Shown one piece after another: positions 55,030-64,000 of a stretch of 64,000 bases of DNA. Each line of letters begins with the position of its first letter. The first letter of the stretch is position 1. Made by a program: the position numbers and the translations under genes. Below the pieces are notes generated by a model, which saw only the letters and a program-made list of their open reading frames with translations, did not search any database and had not been told where the DNA came from. The stretch is from Ewingella sp. CoE-038-23 (GTDB taxonomy: Bacteria; Pseudomonadota; Gammaproteobacteria; Enterobacterales; Enterobacteriaceae), in contig NZ_JAZHOH010000001.1 of assembly GCF_040419245.1 (NCBI RefSeq), forward strand, positions 3,162,001-3,226,000. The letters run 5' to 3'.

Positions 55030-55048
55030 CCCTCCTGAAAGAGGAGGG
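55030..55048. repeat. REP-like palindrome, copy 3
   Basis: CCCTCCT / AGGAGGG with a 5-base loop. Its flanks suggest the opposite orientation to copies 1 and 2 (GATCAAAACC after). Confidence 0.55.
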
Positions 55049-55132
55049 ATCAAAACCAACCCCACACTTAAATTTGAAATTAAAACCAAAACCACATAAA
55101 GTCCCCCCCCTTCTTTGGCATGGGGAACCGTG

Positions 55133-56485
55133 ATGTTTATTGGATTTGACTACGGCACAGCGAATTGCTCGGTAGCAGTGATGCGCGGCAATGACGCCCA
55201 CTTATTGGCGTTGGAAAACAACGATCCTTATTTACCCTCCATGCTCTGTGCGCCTACGCGTGAAGCGGTCAGCGAATGGCTGAACCGTCATGGGCAGGTT
55301 CCGACGGGCAGCGATGAGAATTTAGCTCTGCTGCGCCGCAGTATCAGTTTTAACCGGGAAGAAGATATTCCGGTCAATGCCAACAGCGTTAACTTCGGTT
55401 TGCACGCGCTTTCTACTTATATGGAAGACCCGGAAGAAGTCTATTTCGTGCGCTCGCCGAAATCCTTCTTGGGCGCTAATGGCTTGAAACCGCAACAAAT
55501 TGCCCTGTTCGAAGACTTGGTCTGCGCCATGATGTTCCACATCAAGCGTCAGGCTGAATCTGCTTTGCAGCAGAGTATCGAGCAGACGGTGATTGGTCGC
55601 CCGATCAACTTCCAGGGGATGGGTGGCGAAGAGGCGAACCGTCAGGCGCAGGGCATTTTGCAACGCGCTGCCGAACGCGCGGGCTTCCGCGATATCGCTT
55701 TCCAGTTCGAACCTGTTGCGGCGGGGCTGGATTTTGAAGCCACGCTGACGGAAGAGAAAACCGTGCTGGTGGTGGATATCGGCGGCGGTACCACTGACTG
55801 CTCGGTACTGCTGATGGGCCCACAGTGGCGTGATAAAGCCGAGCGCCAGCAAAGCCTGCTGGGGCACAGCGGCTGCCGCGTTGGTGGTAACGACCTCGAC
55901 ATCATGACCGCCTTCAAGCAGTTGACTCCGCAACTGGGCATGGGCACTGAAATGACCAAGGGGATCGCCATTCCCGCGCTGCCTTATTGGAACGCCGTGG
56001 CGACCAATGACGTGCCGGCGCAGGCCGATTTCTACAGCGTCGCCAATGGCCGCATGCTGCGCGATTTGATTCGCGACGCCGCGCAGCCTGACCAAGTGAA
56101 GCGCCTGCTGAAAGTCCACCAGCAGCGCCTGAGCTACCGTCTGGTTCGTGCCGCAGAGGAGAGCAAAATTGCGCTGTCGGAGCGTGAAAGCGTGATCGCC
56201 GGACTGGAGTTTATCGAAGCCGGTCTGGCGGAAAGCATCAGCCAGCAGCAGTTGAGCGAGGCCATCGCCCAGCCGCTGGAGCGTATTCAGGAGCAGGTTA
56301 ATCTGGCGCTTTCCACCAGCGACATTAAGCCTGATGTGATCTACCTGACCGGCGGCAGCGCCCGTTCGCCGCTGCTGCGCGCCGCGTTACAGGCACAGCT
56401 GCCGGGCATCCCACTGGTCGGTGGCAACGACTTTGGCTCGGTCACCGCCGGTTTGGCGCGCTGGGCACAAACGCTGTTCCGCTAA
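55133..56485 (+). CDS. yegD: Hsp70-family chaperone YegD
   Basis: Divergent Hsp70/actin-fold ATPase of unknown client, 450 residues, exactly as E. coli YegD. MFIGFDYGTANCSVAVM is phosphate loop 1; VIGRPINFQG and FEPVAAGLDFEATL follow; phosphate loop 2 is VVDIGGGTTDCSVLLMG (about residues 206-222); the adenosine motif is IYLTGGSARSPLLRAAL (about 409-425). It lacks a full substrate-binding domain and lid, as usual in this family. The ATG at 55133 has GGGGA upstream and fits the family start; the frame opens six codons earlier. It is followed by a terminator. Confidence 0.95.
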   Translation: MFIGFDYGTANCSVAVMRGNDAHLLALENNDPYLPSMLCAPTREAVSEWLNRHGQVPTGSDENLALLRRSISFNREEDIPVNANSVNFGLHALSTYMEDPEEVYFVRSPKSFLGANGLKPQQIALFEDLVCAMMFHIKRQAESALQQSIEQTVIGRPINFQGMGGEEANRQAQGILQRAAERAGFRDIAFQFEPVAAGLDFEATLTEEKTVLVVDIGGGTTDCSVLLMGPQWRDKAERQQSLLGHSGCRVGGNDLDIMTAFKQLTPQLGMGTEMTKGIAIPALPYWNAVATNDVPAQADFYSVANGRMLRDLIRDAAQPDQVKRLLKVHQQRLSYRLVRAAEESKIALSERESVIAGLEFIEAGLAESISQQQLSEAIAQPLERIQEQVNLALSTSDIKPDVIYLTGGSARSPLLRAALQAQLPGIPLVGGNDFGSVTAGLARWAQTLFR

Positions 56486-56497
56486 GATTTAGCCGCA

Positions 56498-56528
56498 ATA
56501 AAAAACCGCCCGAGGGCGGTTTTTTTGT
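56498..56528. terminator. Terminator between yegD and the aldo/keto reductase
   Basis: AAAAAACCGCC / GGCGGTTTTTT with a short CGAG loop lies 14 bases after yegD; A and T runs make it usable by both converging genes. Confidence 0.92.
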
Positions 56529-56543
56529 TTCTCGCTGGCTGAC

Positions 56544-57500
56544 TTATTCCCAGCGGCTGCCTTCATTGATCAACGCAATATCGGCATCATCGAGTTTCAA
56601 GGTGGCGGCCGTTGCCAGCTCGTCTAGCTGCTCGAGGGAGGTCGCGCTGACAATTGGCGAGGTGATGCTCGGGCGGGCGATTTGCCACGCCAGCGCCACC
56701 TGCCCCGGCTTGACGCCGTGTTTCTCCGCCACGCTGTCGAGTGCTGCCAGCACCTTCAGTCCGCGCTCATTCAGGTAGCGCTCAACCACCGACTCGCCGC
56801 GCTTACTTTTGCTGGCATCTGCCTTGGTGCGGTACTTCCCGGTCAGGAAGCCAGCGGCAAGGCCATAGAAGTTGATCACGCCCAGGCCGTTGTCCGTCAC
56901 CACCTTCTCTAACGCTTCTTCGTAGACTTTGCGGTCATAAGGGTTGTAGAGCGGTTGCAGGGTTTCATAGCGCGCCAAGCCGTTCTCTTTACTCACCTTT
57001 AAGGCTTCTGCCAGGCGCGGCGCGCTGTAGTTCGAAGCACCAATGGCGCGCACCTTGCCCTCTTTAATCAAGGCGTCGAAGGCCGCCATCGACTCGGCTA
57101 ATGGCGTGTCGGCGTCGTCATCGTGCGATTGGTAGAGGTCAATATGGTCGGTTTGCAGGCGCTTCAAAGAAGCTTCAACAGCCTGTTTAATGTAGCGCGG
57201 CGATAAGCCCACTTTGCCCTCGCCCATCGGCTTGCCGACCTTGGTCGCCAAAATAATCTGGTCGCGCTTGCCGTTTTTTTTCAGCCATTTGCCGATAATA
57301 GTTTCTGATTCGCCGCCGCTGTGGCCTTCAACCCAGCTGGAATAGACATCGGCGGTATCAATAAAATTAAGCTTATGGTCAATTAAGGCGTCGAGAAGGC
57401 TAAAAGATGTGGATTCGTCCGCCGTCCAGCCAAATACGTTGCCACCAAAAGTGAGCACCGGCACCTGAATTCCTGAACGACCTAATTCTCTTTTACTCAT
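56544..57500 (-). CDS. Aldo/keto reductase
   Basis: NADP(H)-dependent oxidoreductase with a TIM barrel, 318 residues. The catalytic tetrad appears in NFIDTADVYSSW (Asp about 49, Tyr about 54), ILATKVGKP (Lys about 84) and DLYQSHDDD (His about 125); the cofactor region is ITSPIVSATSLEQLDELATA near the C-terminus. The length and LGRSGIQVPVLTFGGNVFGW start place it with the AKR11-14 type bacterial enzymes (YdjG/YghZ-like group). Its substrate cannot be read off. The ATG at 57500 is preceded by AAAAAGGAAAC. It is divergent from mdtA; E. coli has no such gene between yegD and mdtA, so it is an insertion here. Confidence 0.9.
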   Translation of the reverse strand: MSKRELGRSGIQVPVLTFGGNVFGWTADESTSFSLLDALIDHKLNFIDTADVYSSWVEGHSGGESETIIGKWLKKNGKRDQIILATKVGKPMGEGKVGLSPRYIKQAVEASLKRLQTDHIDLYQSHDDDADTPLAESMAAFDALIKEGKVRAIGASNYSAPRLAEALKVSKENGLARYETLQPLYNPYDRKVYEEALEKVVTDNGLGVINFYGLAAGFLTGKYRTKADASKSKRGESVVERYLNERGLKVLAALDSVAEKHGVKPGQVALAWQIARPSITSPIVSATSLEQLDELATAATLKLDDADIALINEGSRWE

Positions 57501-57628
57501 AACGTTTCCTTTTTCTGACGTGAATAATGCTTCGCTTATTAACTATTTTAAGGTGAACAATAACAGTAGCATTGGTTCAAAAAAAGTCAGGCAGGATAAG
57601 GCCTTATTTACACAAATTATGAAAATCT

Positions 57629-57646
57629 CTCCTTATTTCCTCCATT
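57629..57646 (+). promoter_or_regulatory. Candidate BaeR site upstream of mdtA
   Basis: CTCCTTATTTCCTCCATT is nearly the same as the sequence before acrD (17430-17447). In E. coli BaeR activates both mdtABCD and acrD. It lies about 125 bases before the mdtA start; binding is inferred. Confidence 0.45.
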
Positions 57647-57769
57647 TTTCACTGCCTCCTGCTGGCTACAATATCACCCCTAAAAGAACCGAAAAACGCC
57701 CGTAGATCGGCGGAAATCATTGCTACCCTTTAATTAATAAGATTTATCTACCAAGGGAAGACCCATACT

Positions 57770-59029
57770 GTGCGAAAAAGCCCTCTGAGACTGTTTATTA
57801 CTTTGCTGGTATTGGTCATTGCCGCGCTGGCGGTATGGTATTTCTATGTCGATAAATCTTCAGCGTCGGGCAACAATACGCCGGGCGCAACCCAGCAGAA
57901 ACGCGCCTCAGGCTCCGGCGGGGGTCGCCGCAATATGCCGATGCCGCCGGTGCAGGCCGCGCTGGCGGTGAAAAAATCGGTACCGCAATATCTCAGTGGG
58001 CTAGGCACGGTAACGGCGTCCAACACCGTGACGGTACGCAGCCGGGTGGACGGCCAGCTGATGGCGCTGCACTTTACCGAAGGGCAGCAGGTGAAAGCCG
58101 GTGACCTGCTAGCGGAAATCGACCCGCGACCGTTTCAGGTTCAACTGACGCAGGCACAGGGCCAGCTCGACAAAGATCAGGCCACGCTGGACAACGCCCG
58201 CCGCGATTTGGCCCGTTATCAGCAACTGGTGAAAACCAATCTGGTTTCGCGCCAAGAGCTGGACACCCAGCAGTCGCTGGTTCGCCAGAGCGAAGGCGCG
58301 GTAGCCGTGGACAAAGGCGCGGTGGACAGCGCCAAGCTGCAACTGACCTACAGCAAAATCACTTCGCCAATCAATGGCCGCGTCGGGCTTAAACAGGTGG
58401 ATATCGGCAATATTATCTCCAGCGGCGATACCACCGGCATTGTTATTCTCACCCAAACCCAGCCGATTGACGCCGTTTTCACTCTGCCGGAAGCCAACAT
58501 CAGCACCATTGTTGAGGCGCAGCGCGCAGGTCACCCCCTGGTGGTGGAAGCTTGGGACAGAACCAATCAGCACCTCTTAACTCAGGGCCAGCTGCTGACG
58601 CTGGATAACCAAATCGACCCGACCACCGGCACAATCAAGCTGAAAGCGCGGTTCGACAATCAGGATAACGCGCTGTTTCCTAACCAATTCGTCAACGCGC
58701 GGTTGAAAATCGGCACCCTGCAAAACGCCGTAGTGGTGCCGACCGCCGCCGTGCAGATGGGCAACGAAGGCCACTTCGTCTGGGTGGTGGACAATGAGAA
58801 GAAAGTCAGCAAACACATTGTTACCACCGGCACACAAGACAGCCAACAAACCGTGATAACCGGCGGACTGAGTGCCGGAGAAAACGTGGTCACTGACGGC
58901 ATTGACCGTCTGACGGAAGGCGCGACCGTGGAAGTGATTGCGCCGCAAACCGCCGCGCAGGCCGCCGAGGCGGAGAAAAACGCTGAGAAACACGCGGGCA
59001 AACACCATCGCCAGAGGTCTTCTTCCTAA
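57770..59029 (+). CDS. mdtA: RND efflux membrane-fusion protein MdtA
   Basis: Periplasmic adaptor of the MdtABC-TolC pump (novobiocin, bile salts, deoxycholate and zinc-related stress in E. coli); 419 residues (E. coli 415). An N-terminal anchor (about 6-26), a Gly/Ser-rich linker, then lipoyl halves ([44 protein letters not shown]), a coiled-coil hairpin (about 125-185, [20 protein letters not shown]) and a beta-barrel ([19 protein letters not shown]). The start is a GTG at 57770 with GGGAAG upstream at a long distance. Its stop overlaps the mdtB start by one base. Confidence 0.95.
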   Translation: MRKSPLRLFITLLVLVIAALAVWYFYVDKSSASGNNTPGATQQKRASGSGGGRRNMPMPPVQAALAVKKSVPQYLSGLGTVTASNTVTVRSRVDGQLMALHFTEGQQVKAGDLLAEIDPRPFQVQLTQAQGQLDKDQATLDNARRDLARYQQLVKTNLVSRQELDTQQSLVRQSEGAVAVDKGAVDSAKLQLTYSKITSPINGRVGLKQVDIGNIISSGDTTGIVILTQTQPIDAVFTLPEANISTIVEAQRAGHPLVVEAWDRTNQHLLTQGQLLTLDNQIDPTTGTIKLKARFDNQDNALFPNQFVNARLKIGTLQNAVVVPTAAVQMGNEGHFVWVVDNEKKVSKHIVTTGTQDSQQTVITGGLSAGENVVTDGIDRLTEGATVEVIAPQTAAQAAEAEKNAEKHAGKHHRQRSSS

Positions 59030-62000
59030 TGCAGGTGATGCCAGACAGACCACAGGGCGGCCCTTCCCGCCTGTTTATCCTCCGCCCGGTCGCCACCACG
59101 CTGCTGATGATCGCCATTTTGTTGGCGGGCATTATTGGCTATCGCGCCCTCCCGGTCGCCGCGCTGCCGGAGGTGGATTACCCGACCATTCAGGTGGTGA
59201 CGCTCTATCCCGGCGCCAGCCCCGACGTCACTACGTCCGCCATTACCGCCCCGCTGGAGCGCCAGTTTGGGCAGATGTCCGGCCTGAAACAGATGCAGTC
59301 GCAAAGCTCCGGCGGCGCGTCGGTTATCACCTTGCAGTTTGGCCTCGACCTGTCGCTGGACGTCGCCGAGCAGGAAGTGCAGGCAGCCATCAACTCTGCC
59401 ACCAACCTACTGCCGACCGACCTGCCGAACCCGCCGGTTTATAGCAAAGTTAACCCGGCTGACCCGCCAATCATGACGCTGGCGGTGACCTCTAGCGCGA
59501 TGGCAATGACGGAGGTAGAAGACTTGGTGGAAACCCGCGTGCTGCAAAAGCTGGCGCAGGTCAGCGGCGTCGGCCGGGTGAGTATTTCCGGCGGTCAGCG
59601 CCCGGCGGTGCGCGTCAAACTCAATGCGCCCGCCATGGCGGCACTGGGTTTAACCAGCGAAGAGGTGCGCACGGCGATTGCGGCAGCCAACGTCAATTCG
59701 GCCAAAGGCAGCTTCGACGGGCCGGAGCGCTCGGTGACGCTATCAGCCAATGATCAGATGAAAAGCGCCGCCGACTACCGCGCGCTGGTGGTCAGCTACC
59801 AAAACGGCGCGCCGGTCAGATTGCAGGACATCGCGGAGATTGAACAAGGGGCGCAAAACGACAAACTGGCGGCCTGGGCCGATAAAAAGCCCGCCATCGT
59901 GCTCAATATTCAGCGCCAGCCGGGGGCCAACGTGATCACCACGGCGGACAGCATTCGCAACATCCTGCCGATTCTGCAAGAGAACTTGCCGAAATCGGTC
60001 AAGGTCGAGCTGGTGACTGACCGCACCGTGACCATTCGCCACTCGGTGAGCGACGTGCAGTTCGAACTGCTGCTCTCCGTCGCGCTGGTGGTGATGGTGA
60101 TGTACCTGTTTTTGCGCAATATGGCGGCGACGCTTATCCCCAGCGTGGCCGTGCCGCTGTCGCTGATTGGCACCTTTGCCGCAATGTATTTCCTCGGTTT
60201 TTCAGTCAATAACCTGACTCTAATGGCCCTGACCATCGCCACCGGTTTCGTGGTGGATGACGCCATCGTGGTGATCGAAAACATTTCGCGCTACATCGAA
60301 AAGGGCGAAACGCCGCTCAATGCCGCGCTGAAGGGGGCCGGAGAAATCGGCTTCACCATCATCTCCCTGACCTTCTCGCTGATTGCGGTGCTGATCCCGC
60401 TGCTGTTTATGGGCGATATCGTCGGACGGCTGTTCCGCGAGTTCGCCGTCACGCTGGCGATAGCCATTCTGATCTCCGCCGTGGTGTCGTTGACCCTAAC
60501 GCCGATGATGTGCGCCCGCATGCTCAGCCACGAATCGCTGCGCAAACAGAACCGTTTCTCCCGCGCTTCCGAACGCATGTTTGACCGGGTGATTGCTACT
60601 TACGGTCGCGGGCTGACCGTGGTGCTACGCCACCAGTGGCTGACGCTCGGAGTGGCGCTGGGCACGCTGGCGCTCACCGCCCTGCTCTATTTACTCATCC
60701 CCAAGGGGTTCTTCCCGGTGCAGGATAATGGCCTGATTCAAGGCACGCTGGTCGCGCCGCAGTCGGTTTCCTTTAGCAATATGGCAGAGCGCCAGCAGCA
60801 GGTGGCGGCGATTTTGCTACAAGACCCGGATGTCGAAAGCCTGACCTCGTTTATCGGCGTGGACGGCGCCAACCCGACGCTGAATACCGGCCGTTTGCAG
60901 ATAGCTTTGAAGCCGTTGAGCGATCGCAGCGATCGCGTTGATACCATTATTCCGCGCCTGCGCGACGAGGTCGCCAAGGTGCCGGGTGTCGATCTTTATC
61001 TCCAGCCGGTGCAGGATTTGACCATCGACACGCAGGTCGCCCGCACGCAGTACCAGTTCACCTTGCAAACCCTGACCACGGATTCGCTCGGCCGCTGGGT
61101 GCCGCAACTGTTGGAGCAATTACGCACCCTGCCGCAGCTTCAGGATGTCAGCAGCGACTGGCAGGATCAGGGGCTAGAAGCCTATATCAAGGTGGATCGC
61201 GACAGCGCCAGCCGGTTGGGCATCAGCCTGACCGACGTCGATAACGCGCTGTATAACGCCTTCGGCCAGCGGTTGATTTCCACTATTTATACCCAAGCCA
61301 ACCAGTACCGCGTGGTGCTGGTGCACGACACGGCGCAAACGCCGGGCTTTAGCGCGTTGCAGGATATTCGCCTCAATGGCAGCAACGGCAACAGCATTCC
61401 GCTCAGCGCCATCGCTCAGTTCGAGCAGCGAAAAACCGCGCTTTCGGTCAATCACCTCGACCAGTTCCTGTCGGCCAGCGTGTCGTTTAACGTCGCGCCG
61501 GGTTACTCACTCGGCGAGGCGGTTGAGGCGATTAAACACACCCAGCAAAATCTGGCGATGCCTGCGGATATCAGCGTGCAGTTCCAGGGGGCGACGCTGG
61601 CGTTTGAAGCCGCACTCGGCAGCACGCTGTGGCTGATTTTGGCGGCAGTAGTGGCGATGTACATCGTGCTCGGGGTGCTTTATGAGAGCTTTATTCACCC
61701 CGTCACCATCCTTTCGACTCTGCCGACGGCGGGGGTCGGGGCGCTGCTGGCCCTGATGCTGGCGGGCAGCGAGTTGGACGTGATTGCCATCATCGGCATT
61801 ATTTTGCTGATTGGTATCGTGAAGAAGAACGCCATCATGATGATCGACTTCGCACTGGCCGCCGAGCGCGATCAGGGCATGACACCGTACGAGGCCATTT
61901 ACCAAGCCTGCCTGCTGCGCTTTAGGCCGATTTTGATGACCACGCTGGCGGCGCTGCTCGGCGCGCTGCCGCTGATGCTCAGCACCGGCGTGGGTGCCGA

Positions 62001-62151
62001 ACTGCGCCGCCCGCTGGGGATCTGCATGGTCGGCGGGCTGATTGTCAGTCAGGTGCTGACCCTGTTCACCACGCCGGTGATTTACCTGCTGTTTGATAAA
62101 CTGGCGCGCCGCGTTCGCCCTCGCACCAGCCACCCACGGACTGACGGATGA
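59029..62151 (+). CDS. mdtB: RND multidrug efflux pump subunit MdtB
   Basis: Inner-membrane pump subunit; two MdtB and one MdtC form the active trimer. 1040 residues, same as E. coli. [23 protein letters not shown] is TM1; the proton-relay Asp pair is in [21 protein letters not shown] (about 405); [25 protein letters not shown] and [18 protein letters not shown] lie in the periplasmic loops; the Lys of TM10 is in [22 protein letters not shown]. Twelve helices. ATG at 59029 overlaps the mdtA stop (TAATG), and its own stop overlaps mdtC (ATGA), so the operon is translationally coupled. Confidence 0.97.
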   Translation: MQVMPDRPQGGPSRLFILRPVATTLLMIAILLAGIIGYRALPVAALPEVDYPTIQVVTLYPGASPDVTTSAITAPLERQFGQMSGLKQMQSQSSGGASVITLQFGLDLSLDVAEQEVQAAINSATNLLPTDLPNPPVYSKVNPADPPIMTLAVTSSAMAMTEVEDLVETRVLQKLAQVSGVGRVSISGGQRPAVRVKLNAPAMAALGLTSEEVRTAIAAANVNSAKGSFDGPERSVTLSANDQMKSAADYRALVVSYQNGAPVRLQDIAEIEQGAQNDKLAAWADKKPAIVLNIQRQPGANVITTADSIRNILPILQENLPKSVKVELVTDRTVTIRHSVSDVQFELLLSVALVVMVMYLFLRNMAATLIPSVAVPLSLIGTFAAMYFLGFSVNNLTLMALTIATGFVVDDAIVVIENISRYIEKGETPLNAALKGAGEIGFTIISLTFSLIAVLIPLLFMGDIVGRLFREFAVTLAIAILISAVVSLTLTPMMCARMLSHESLRKQNRFSRASERMFDRVIATYGRGLTVVLRHQWLTLGVALGTLALTALLYLLIPKGFFPVQDNGLIQGTLVAPQSVSFSNMAERQQQVAAILLQDPDVESLTSFIGVDGANPTLNTGRLQIALKPLSDRSDRVDTIIPRLRDEVAKVPGVDLYLQPVQDLTIDTQVARTQYQFTLQTLTTDSLGRWVPQLLEQLRTLPQLQDVSSDWQDQGLEAYIKVDRDSASRLGISLTDVDNALYNAFGQRLISTIYTQANQYRVVLVHDTAQTPGFSALQDIRLNGSNGNSIPLSAIAQFEQRKTALSVNHLDQFLSASVSFNVAPGYSLGEAVEAIKHTQQNLAMPADISVQFQGATLAFEAALGSTLWLILAAVVAMYIVLGVLYESFIHPVTILSTLPTAGVGALLALMLAGSELDVIAIIGIILLIGIVKKNAIMMIDFALAAERDQGMTPYEAIYQACLLRFRPILMTTLAALLGALPLMLSTGVGAELRRPLGICMVGGLIVSQVLTLFTTPVIYLLFDKLARRVRPRTSHPRTDG

Positions 62152-64000
62152 AGGTTTTCGCGCTGTTCATCCACCGGCCAGTGGCCACCACCCTGCTGAC
62201 GCTGGCTATCCTGCTGGCGGGCATTTTGGGCTTCCGCCTGCTGCCGGTCGCGCCGCTGCCGCAGGTGGATTACCCGGTGATTTCGGTCACCGCGTCACTG
62301 CCGGGGGCTGACCCGGAAACCATGGCCGCCTCGGTAGCCACGCCGCTGGAGAGCACCTTGGGCACCATTGCCGGGGTGAATGAAATGACCTCCACCAGCA
62401 CGCTCGGCAGCACCCGCATCACTCTCGAATTCGACTTTGACCGCGACATCAACGGCGCGGCGCGCGACGTGCAGGCAGCGATCAATGCCGCGCAGAGCCT
62501 GCTGCCTTCCGGCATGCCGAGCCGCCCGACCTATCGCAAAGCCAACCCGTCCGATGCGCCCATCATGATCATCACCCTGACCTCCGACACCTTCAGTCAG
62601 GGCCAGCTTTACGACTACGCCTCCACCCAGTTGGCGCAGACCATTTCGCAGATGGACGGCGTGGGCGACGTCACGGTCGGCGGCAGTTCTTTACCGGCGG
62701 TGAGGGTCGACCTCAACCCGGAAGCCCTGTTCAATCAGGGCGTCTCCCTTGACGCCGTGCGTCAAACCATCGCCGCCGCCAACGTGCGCAAGCCGCAGGG
62801 CGCGCTGGAAGATGGCAACTCGCACTGGCAAATCCGCACCAACGACGCGCTAAAAACCGCCAAAGAGTACGCGCCGCTGGTGATCCACGTCAGCAATGGC
62901 AACACCGTGCGCCTGAGCGACGTCGCCACTGTCACCGATGGCGTGCAGGATCAGCGCAATGCCGGGCAAACCAGTCTGGCCGACGGCAGCGTGCGCCCGG
63001 CGATTTTGCTGGTGATCCGCCGCAGCGCCGACGCCAATATCATCGCCACCATTGATAGGATCCGCGCCGAGCTTCCCGCCCTGCGCGAATCCATGCCCGC
63101 CTCTATCGACATGCAGGTGGCGCAGGATCGCTCGCCCACCATTCGCGCCTCGCTGGAAGAGGTCGAAACCTCGCTGACCATCGCCGTCGGACTGGTGATT
63201 CTGGTGGTGTTCCTGTTCCTACGCTCGGGCCGCGCCACCTTGATCCCCGCCGTGGCGGTGCCGGTTTCACTCATCGGCACCTTCGCTGCCATGTATCTGT
63301 GCGGATTTAGCCTCAATAACCTGTCGCTGATGGCGCTAACCATCGCCACCGGCTTTGTGGTGGATGACGCTATCGTGGTGCTGGAGAATATTTCGCGCCA
63401 TATCGAAGCGGGAATGAAACCGATGAACGCCGCCCTGCAAGGGGTGAAGGAAGTGGGCTTTACTGTGCTGTCGATGAGCGTGTCGCTGGTGGCGGTGTTT
63501 ATCCCGCTGCTGTTGATGAGTGGCTTGCCGGGGCGCCTGTTCCGCGAATTTGCCGTGACGCTTTCTGTGGCTATCGGCATATCGCTGGTCGTCTCACTGA
63601 CCTTAACGCCGATGATGTGCGCTTGGACGCTACGCGCCTCCTCCCTGCCAAAACAGCCGAAGAAACGCGGGCTGACTAGCCTGTTGCTGCGCATGCAGCA
63701 GGGCTACGGGCGCTCGCTGAACTGGGTGCTCAACCACGCCCGCTGGGTAGGCGTGGTGCTGCTGGCGACCATCGCGCTCAACGTTTGGCTCTATATCTCG
63801 ATTCCCAAAACCTTCTTCCCCGAGCAGGATACCGGGCGGCTGATGGGCTTTATTCAGGCCGACCAGAGCATTTCGTTTCAGGCGATGCGCGGCAAAATGT
63901 CGGACTTTATTCGCATCGTCAGTCAGGACAAAGATGTCGCCAACGTCACCGGCTATACCGGCGGGTCGCGCACTAACAGCGGTATGATGTTTATTTCGCT
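62148..64000 (+). CDS. mdtC: RND multidrug efflux pump subunit MdtC (partial)
   Basis: Partner of MdtB in the heteromeric pump. 617 codons are visible of a usual 1025, cut by the right edge. [25 protein letters not shown] (TM1) and [21 protein letters not shown] (proton-relay Asp pair, about 402) are kept; [11 protein letters not shown] ends the first half and [20 protein letters not shown] begins the second periplasmic loop. It starts four bases inside the mdtB stop. mdtD, baeS and baeR would be expected just beyond. Confidence 0.96.
   Translation, partial: MKVFALFIHRPVATTLLTLAILLAGILGFRLLPVAPLPQVDYPVISVTASLPGADPETMAASVATPLESTLGTIAGVNEMTSTSTLGSTRITLEFDFDRDINGAARDVQAAINAAQSLLPSGMPSRPTYRKANPSDAPIMIITLTSDTFSQGQLYDYASTQLAQTISQMDGVGDVTVGGSSLPAVRVDLNPEALFNQGVSLDAVRQTIAAANVRKPQGALEDGNSHWQIRTNDALKTAKEYAPLVIHVSNGNTVRLSDVATVTDGVQDQRNAGQTSLADGSVRPAILLVIRRSADANIIATIDRIRAELPALRESMPASIDMQVAQDRSPTIRASLEEVETSLTIAVGLVILVVFLFLRSGRATLIPAVAVPVSLIGTFAAMYLCGFSLNNLSLMALTIATGFVVDDAIVVLENISRHIEAGMKPMNAALQGVKEVGFTVLSMSVSLVAVFIPLLLMSGLPGRLFREFAVTLSVAIGISLVVSLTLTPMMCAWTLRASSLPKQPKKRGLTSLLLRMQQGYGRSLNWVLNHARWVGVVLLATIALNVWLYISIPKTFFPEQDTGRLMGFIQADQSISFQAMRGKMSDFIRIVSQDKDVANVTGYTGGSRTNSGMMFIS

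Larger units (their letters stand above)
54480..55132. other. Repeat-rich gap between alkA and yegD
   Basis: About 650 bases with no believable gene. It holds a short TTCAA-type tandem run (about 54556-54580), a 12-bp hairpin (54604-54632), a structured stretch to about 54830, and three REP-like palindromes (54862-55048). Frames crossing it look like translated repeat. The last 40 bases contain the yegD leader with a run of eight C (55103-55110). Confidence 0.65.

Noticed and set aside
55103..55110. Run of eight C before yegD as a phase-variable tract
   Set aside because: It lies outside the coding frame, before the ribosome site; slippage would not change the protein and no promoter spacing effect is evident.

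Overview
The window is chromosomal DNA of an enterobacterium (order Enterobacterales). Nearly every protein aligns over its full length, as recalled from memory, with an Escherichia coli K-12 protein, and long blocks keep the K-12 gene order. Genes absent from those K-12 positions (a DUF188 protein after hemF, a nucleoside hydrolase, a TPR protein, an M15 peptidase after dapE, a DUF441 membrane protein, mgtE) and the joining of the yfgF/yfgG block to the dgcE-alkA-yegD-mdtABC block suggest a Yersiniaceae-type genome (Serratia, Rahnella, Rouxiella, Ewingella and relatives). The species cannot be fixed from the sequence alone. I see no rRNA, tRNA, CRISPR array, prophage, integrase or intact insertion sequence.

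Layout. 1-5.4 kb: the start of cysP (cut by the window edge), yfeX, yfeY, yfeZ, a ygiW-like gene, ypeA and amiA. 5.5-8 kb: hemF, translationally coupled to a yaiI-like gene, then a nucleoside hydrolase. 8-13.7 kb: maeB divergent from talA-tktB (central carbon metabolism). 13.8-17.3 kb: two divergent exported proteins of unknown role, nudK and a small winged-helix protein. 17.6-24.4 kb: acrD efflux pump, the 19-residue ypfM, a TPR protein, yffB, dapE, an M15 peptidase and a shortened ypfN. 24.4-28.7 kb (minus strand): ypfH, tmcA, a DUF441 gene and ypfJ. 29-41.2 kb: purC, dapA-bamC, gcvR-bcp, perM, bepA-yfgD, hda, upp-uraA and purMN. 41.4-46 kb: speG, ppk-ppx (polyphosphate). 46-53.6 kb: pdeF (c-di-GMP phosphodiesterase), yfgG-mgtE, and dgcE (diguanylate cyclase). 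53.6-64 kb: alkA, a repeat-rich 650-bp gap, yegD, an aldo/keto reductase, and the mdtABC efflux operon running off the right edge.

How the genes fit together. Much of the window is core metabolism: lysine/DAP synthesis (dapA, dapE), purine and pyrimidine supply (purC, purMN, upp, uraA, nucleoside hydrolase), the pentose phosphate pathway (talA, tktB) and NADPH supply (maeB). A second theme is the envelope: amiA, bamC, bepA, yfeY, the M15 peptidase, and two RND pumps, acrD and mdtABC, whose upstream regions share a motif that may be a BaeR site. A third is signalling by polyphosphate (ppk, ppx) and c-di-GMP (pdeF, dgcE).

The most useful findings lie in regulation and small genes: a perfect FNR box at class II spacing before pdeF, a conserved T-tract at the upp transcription start as used for UTP-dependent reiterative transcription, a CTG start for hda, a sigma-E-like promoter for yfeY, and a ypfN gene with an in-frame stop followed by its still-readable conserved tail. 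I found no clear new defence or mobile system; this is mostly core genome.
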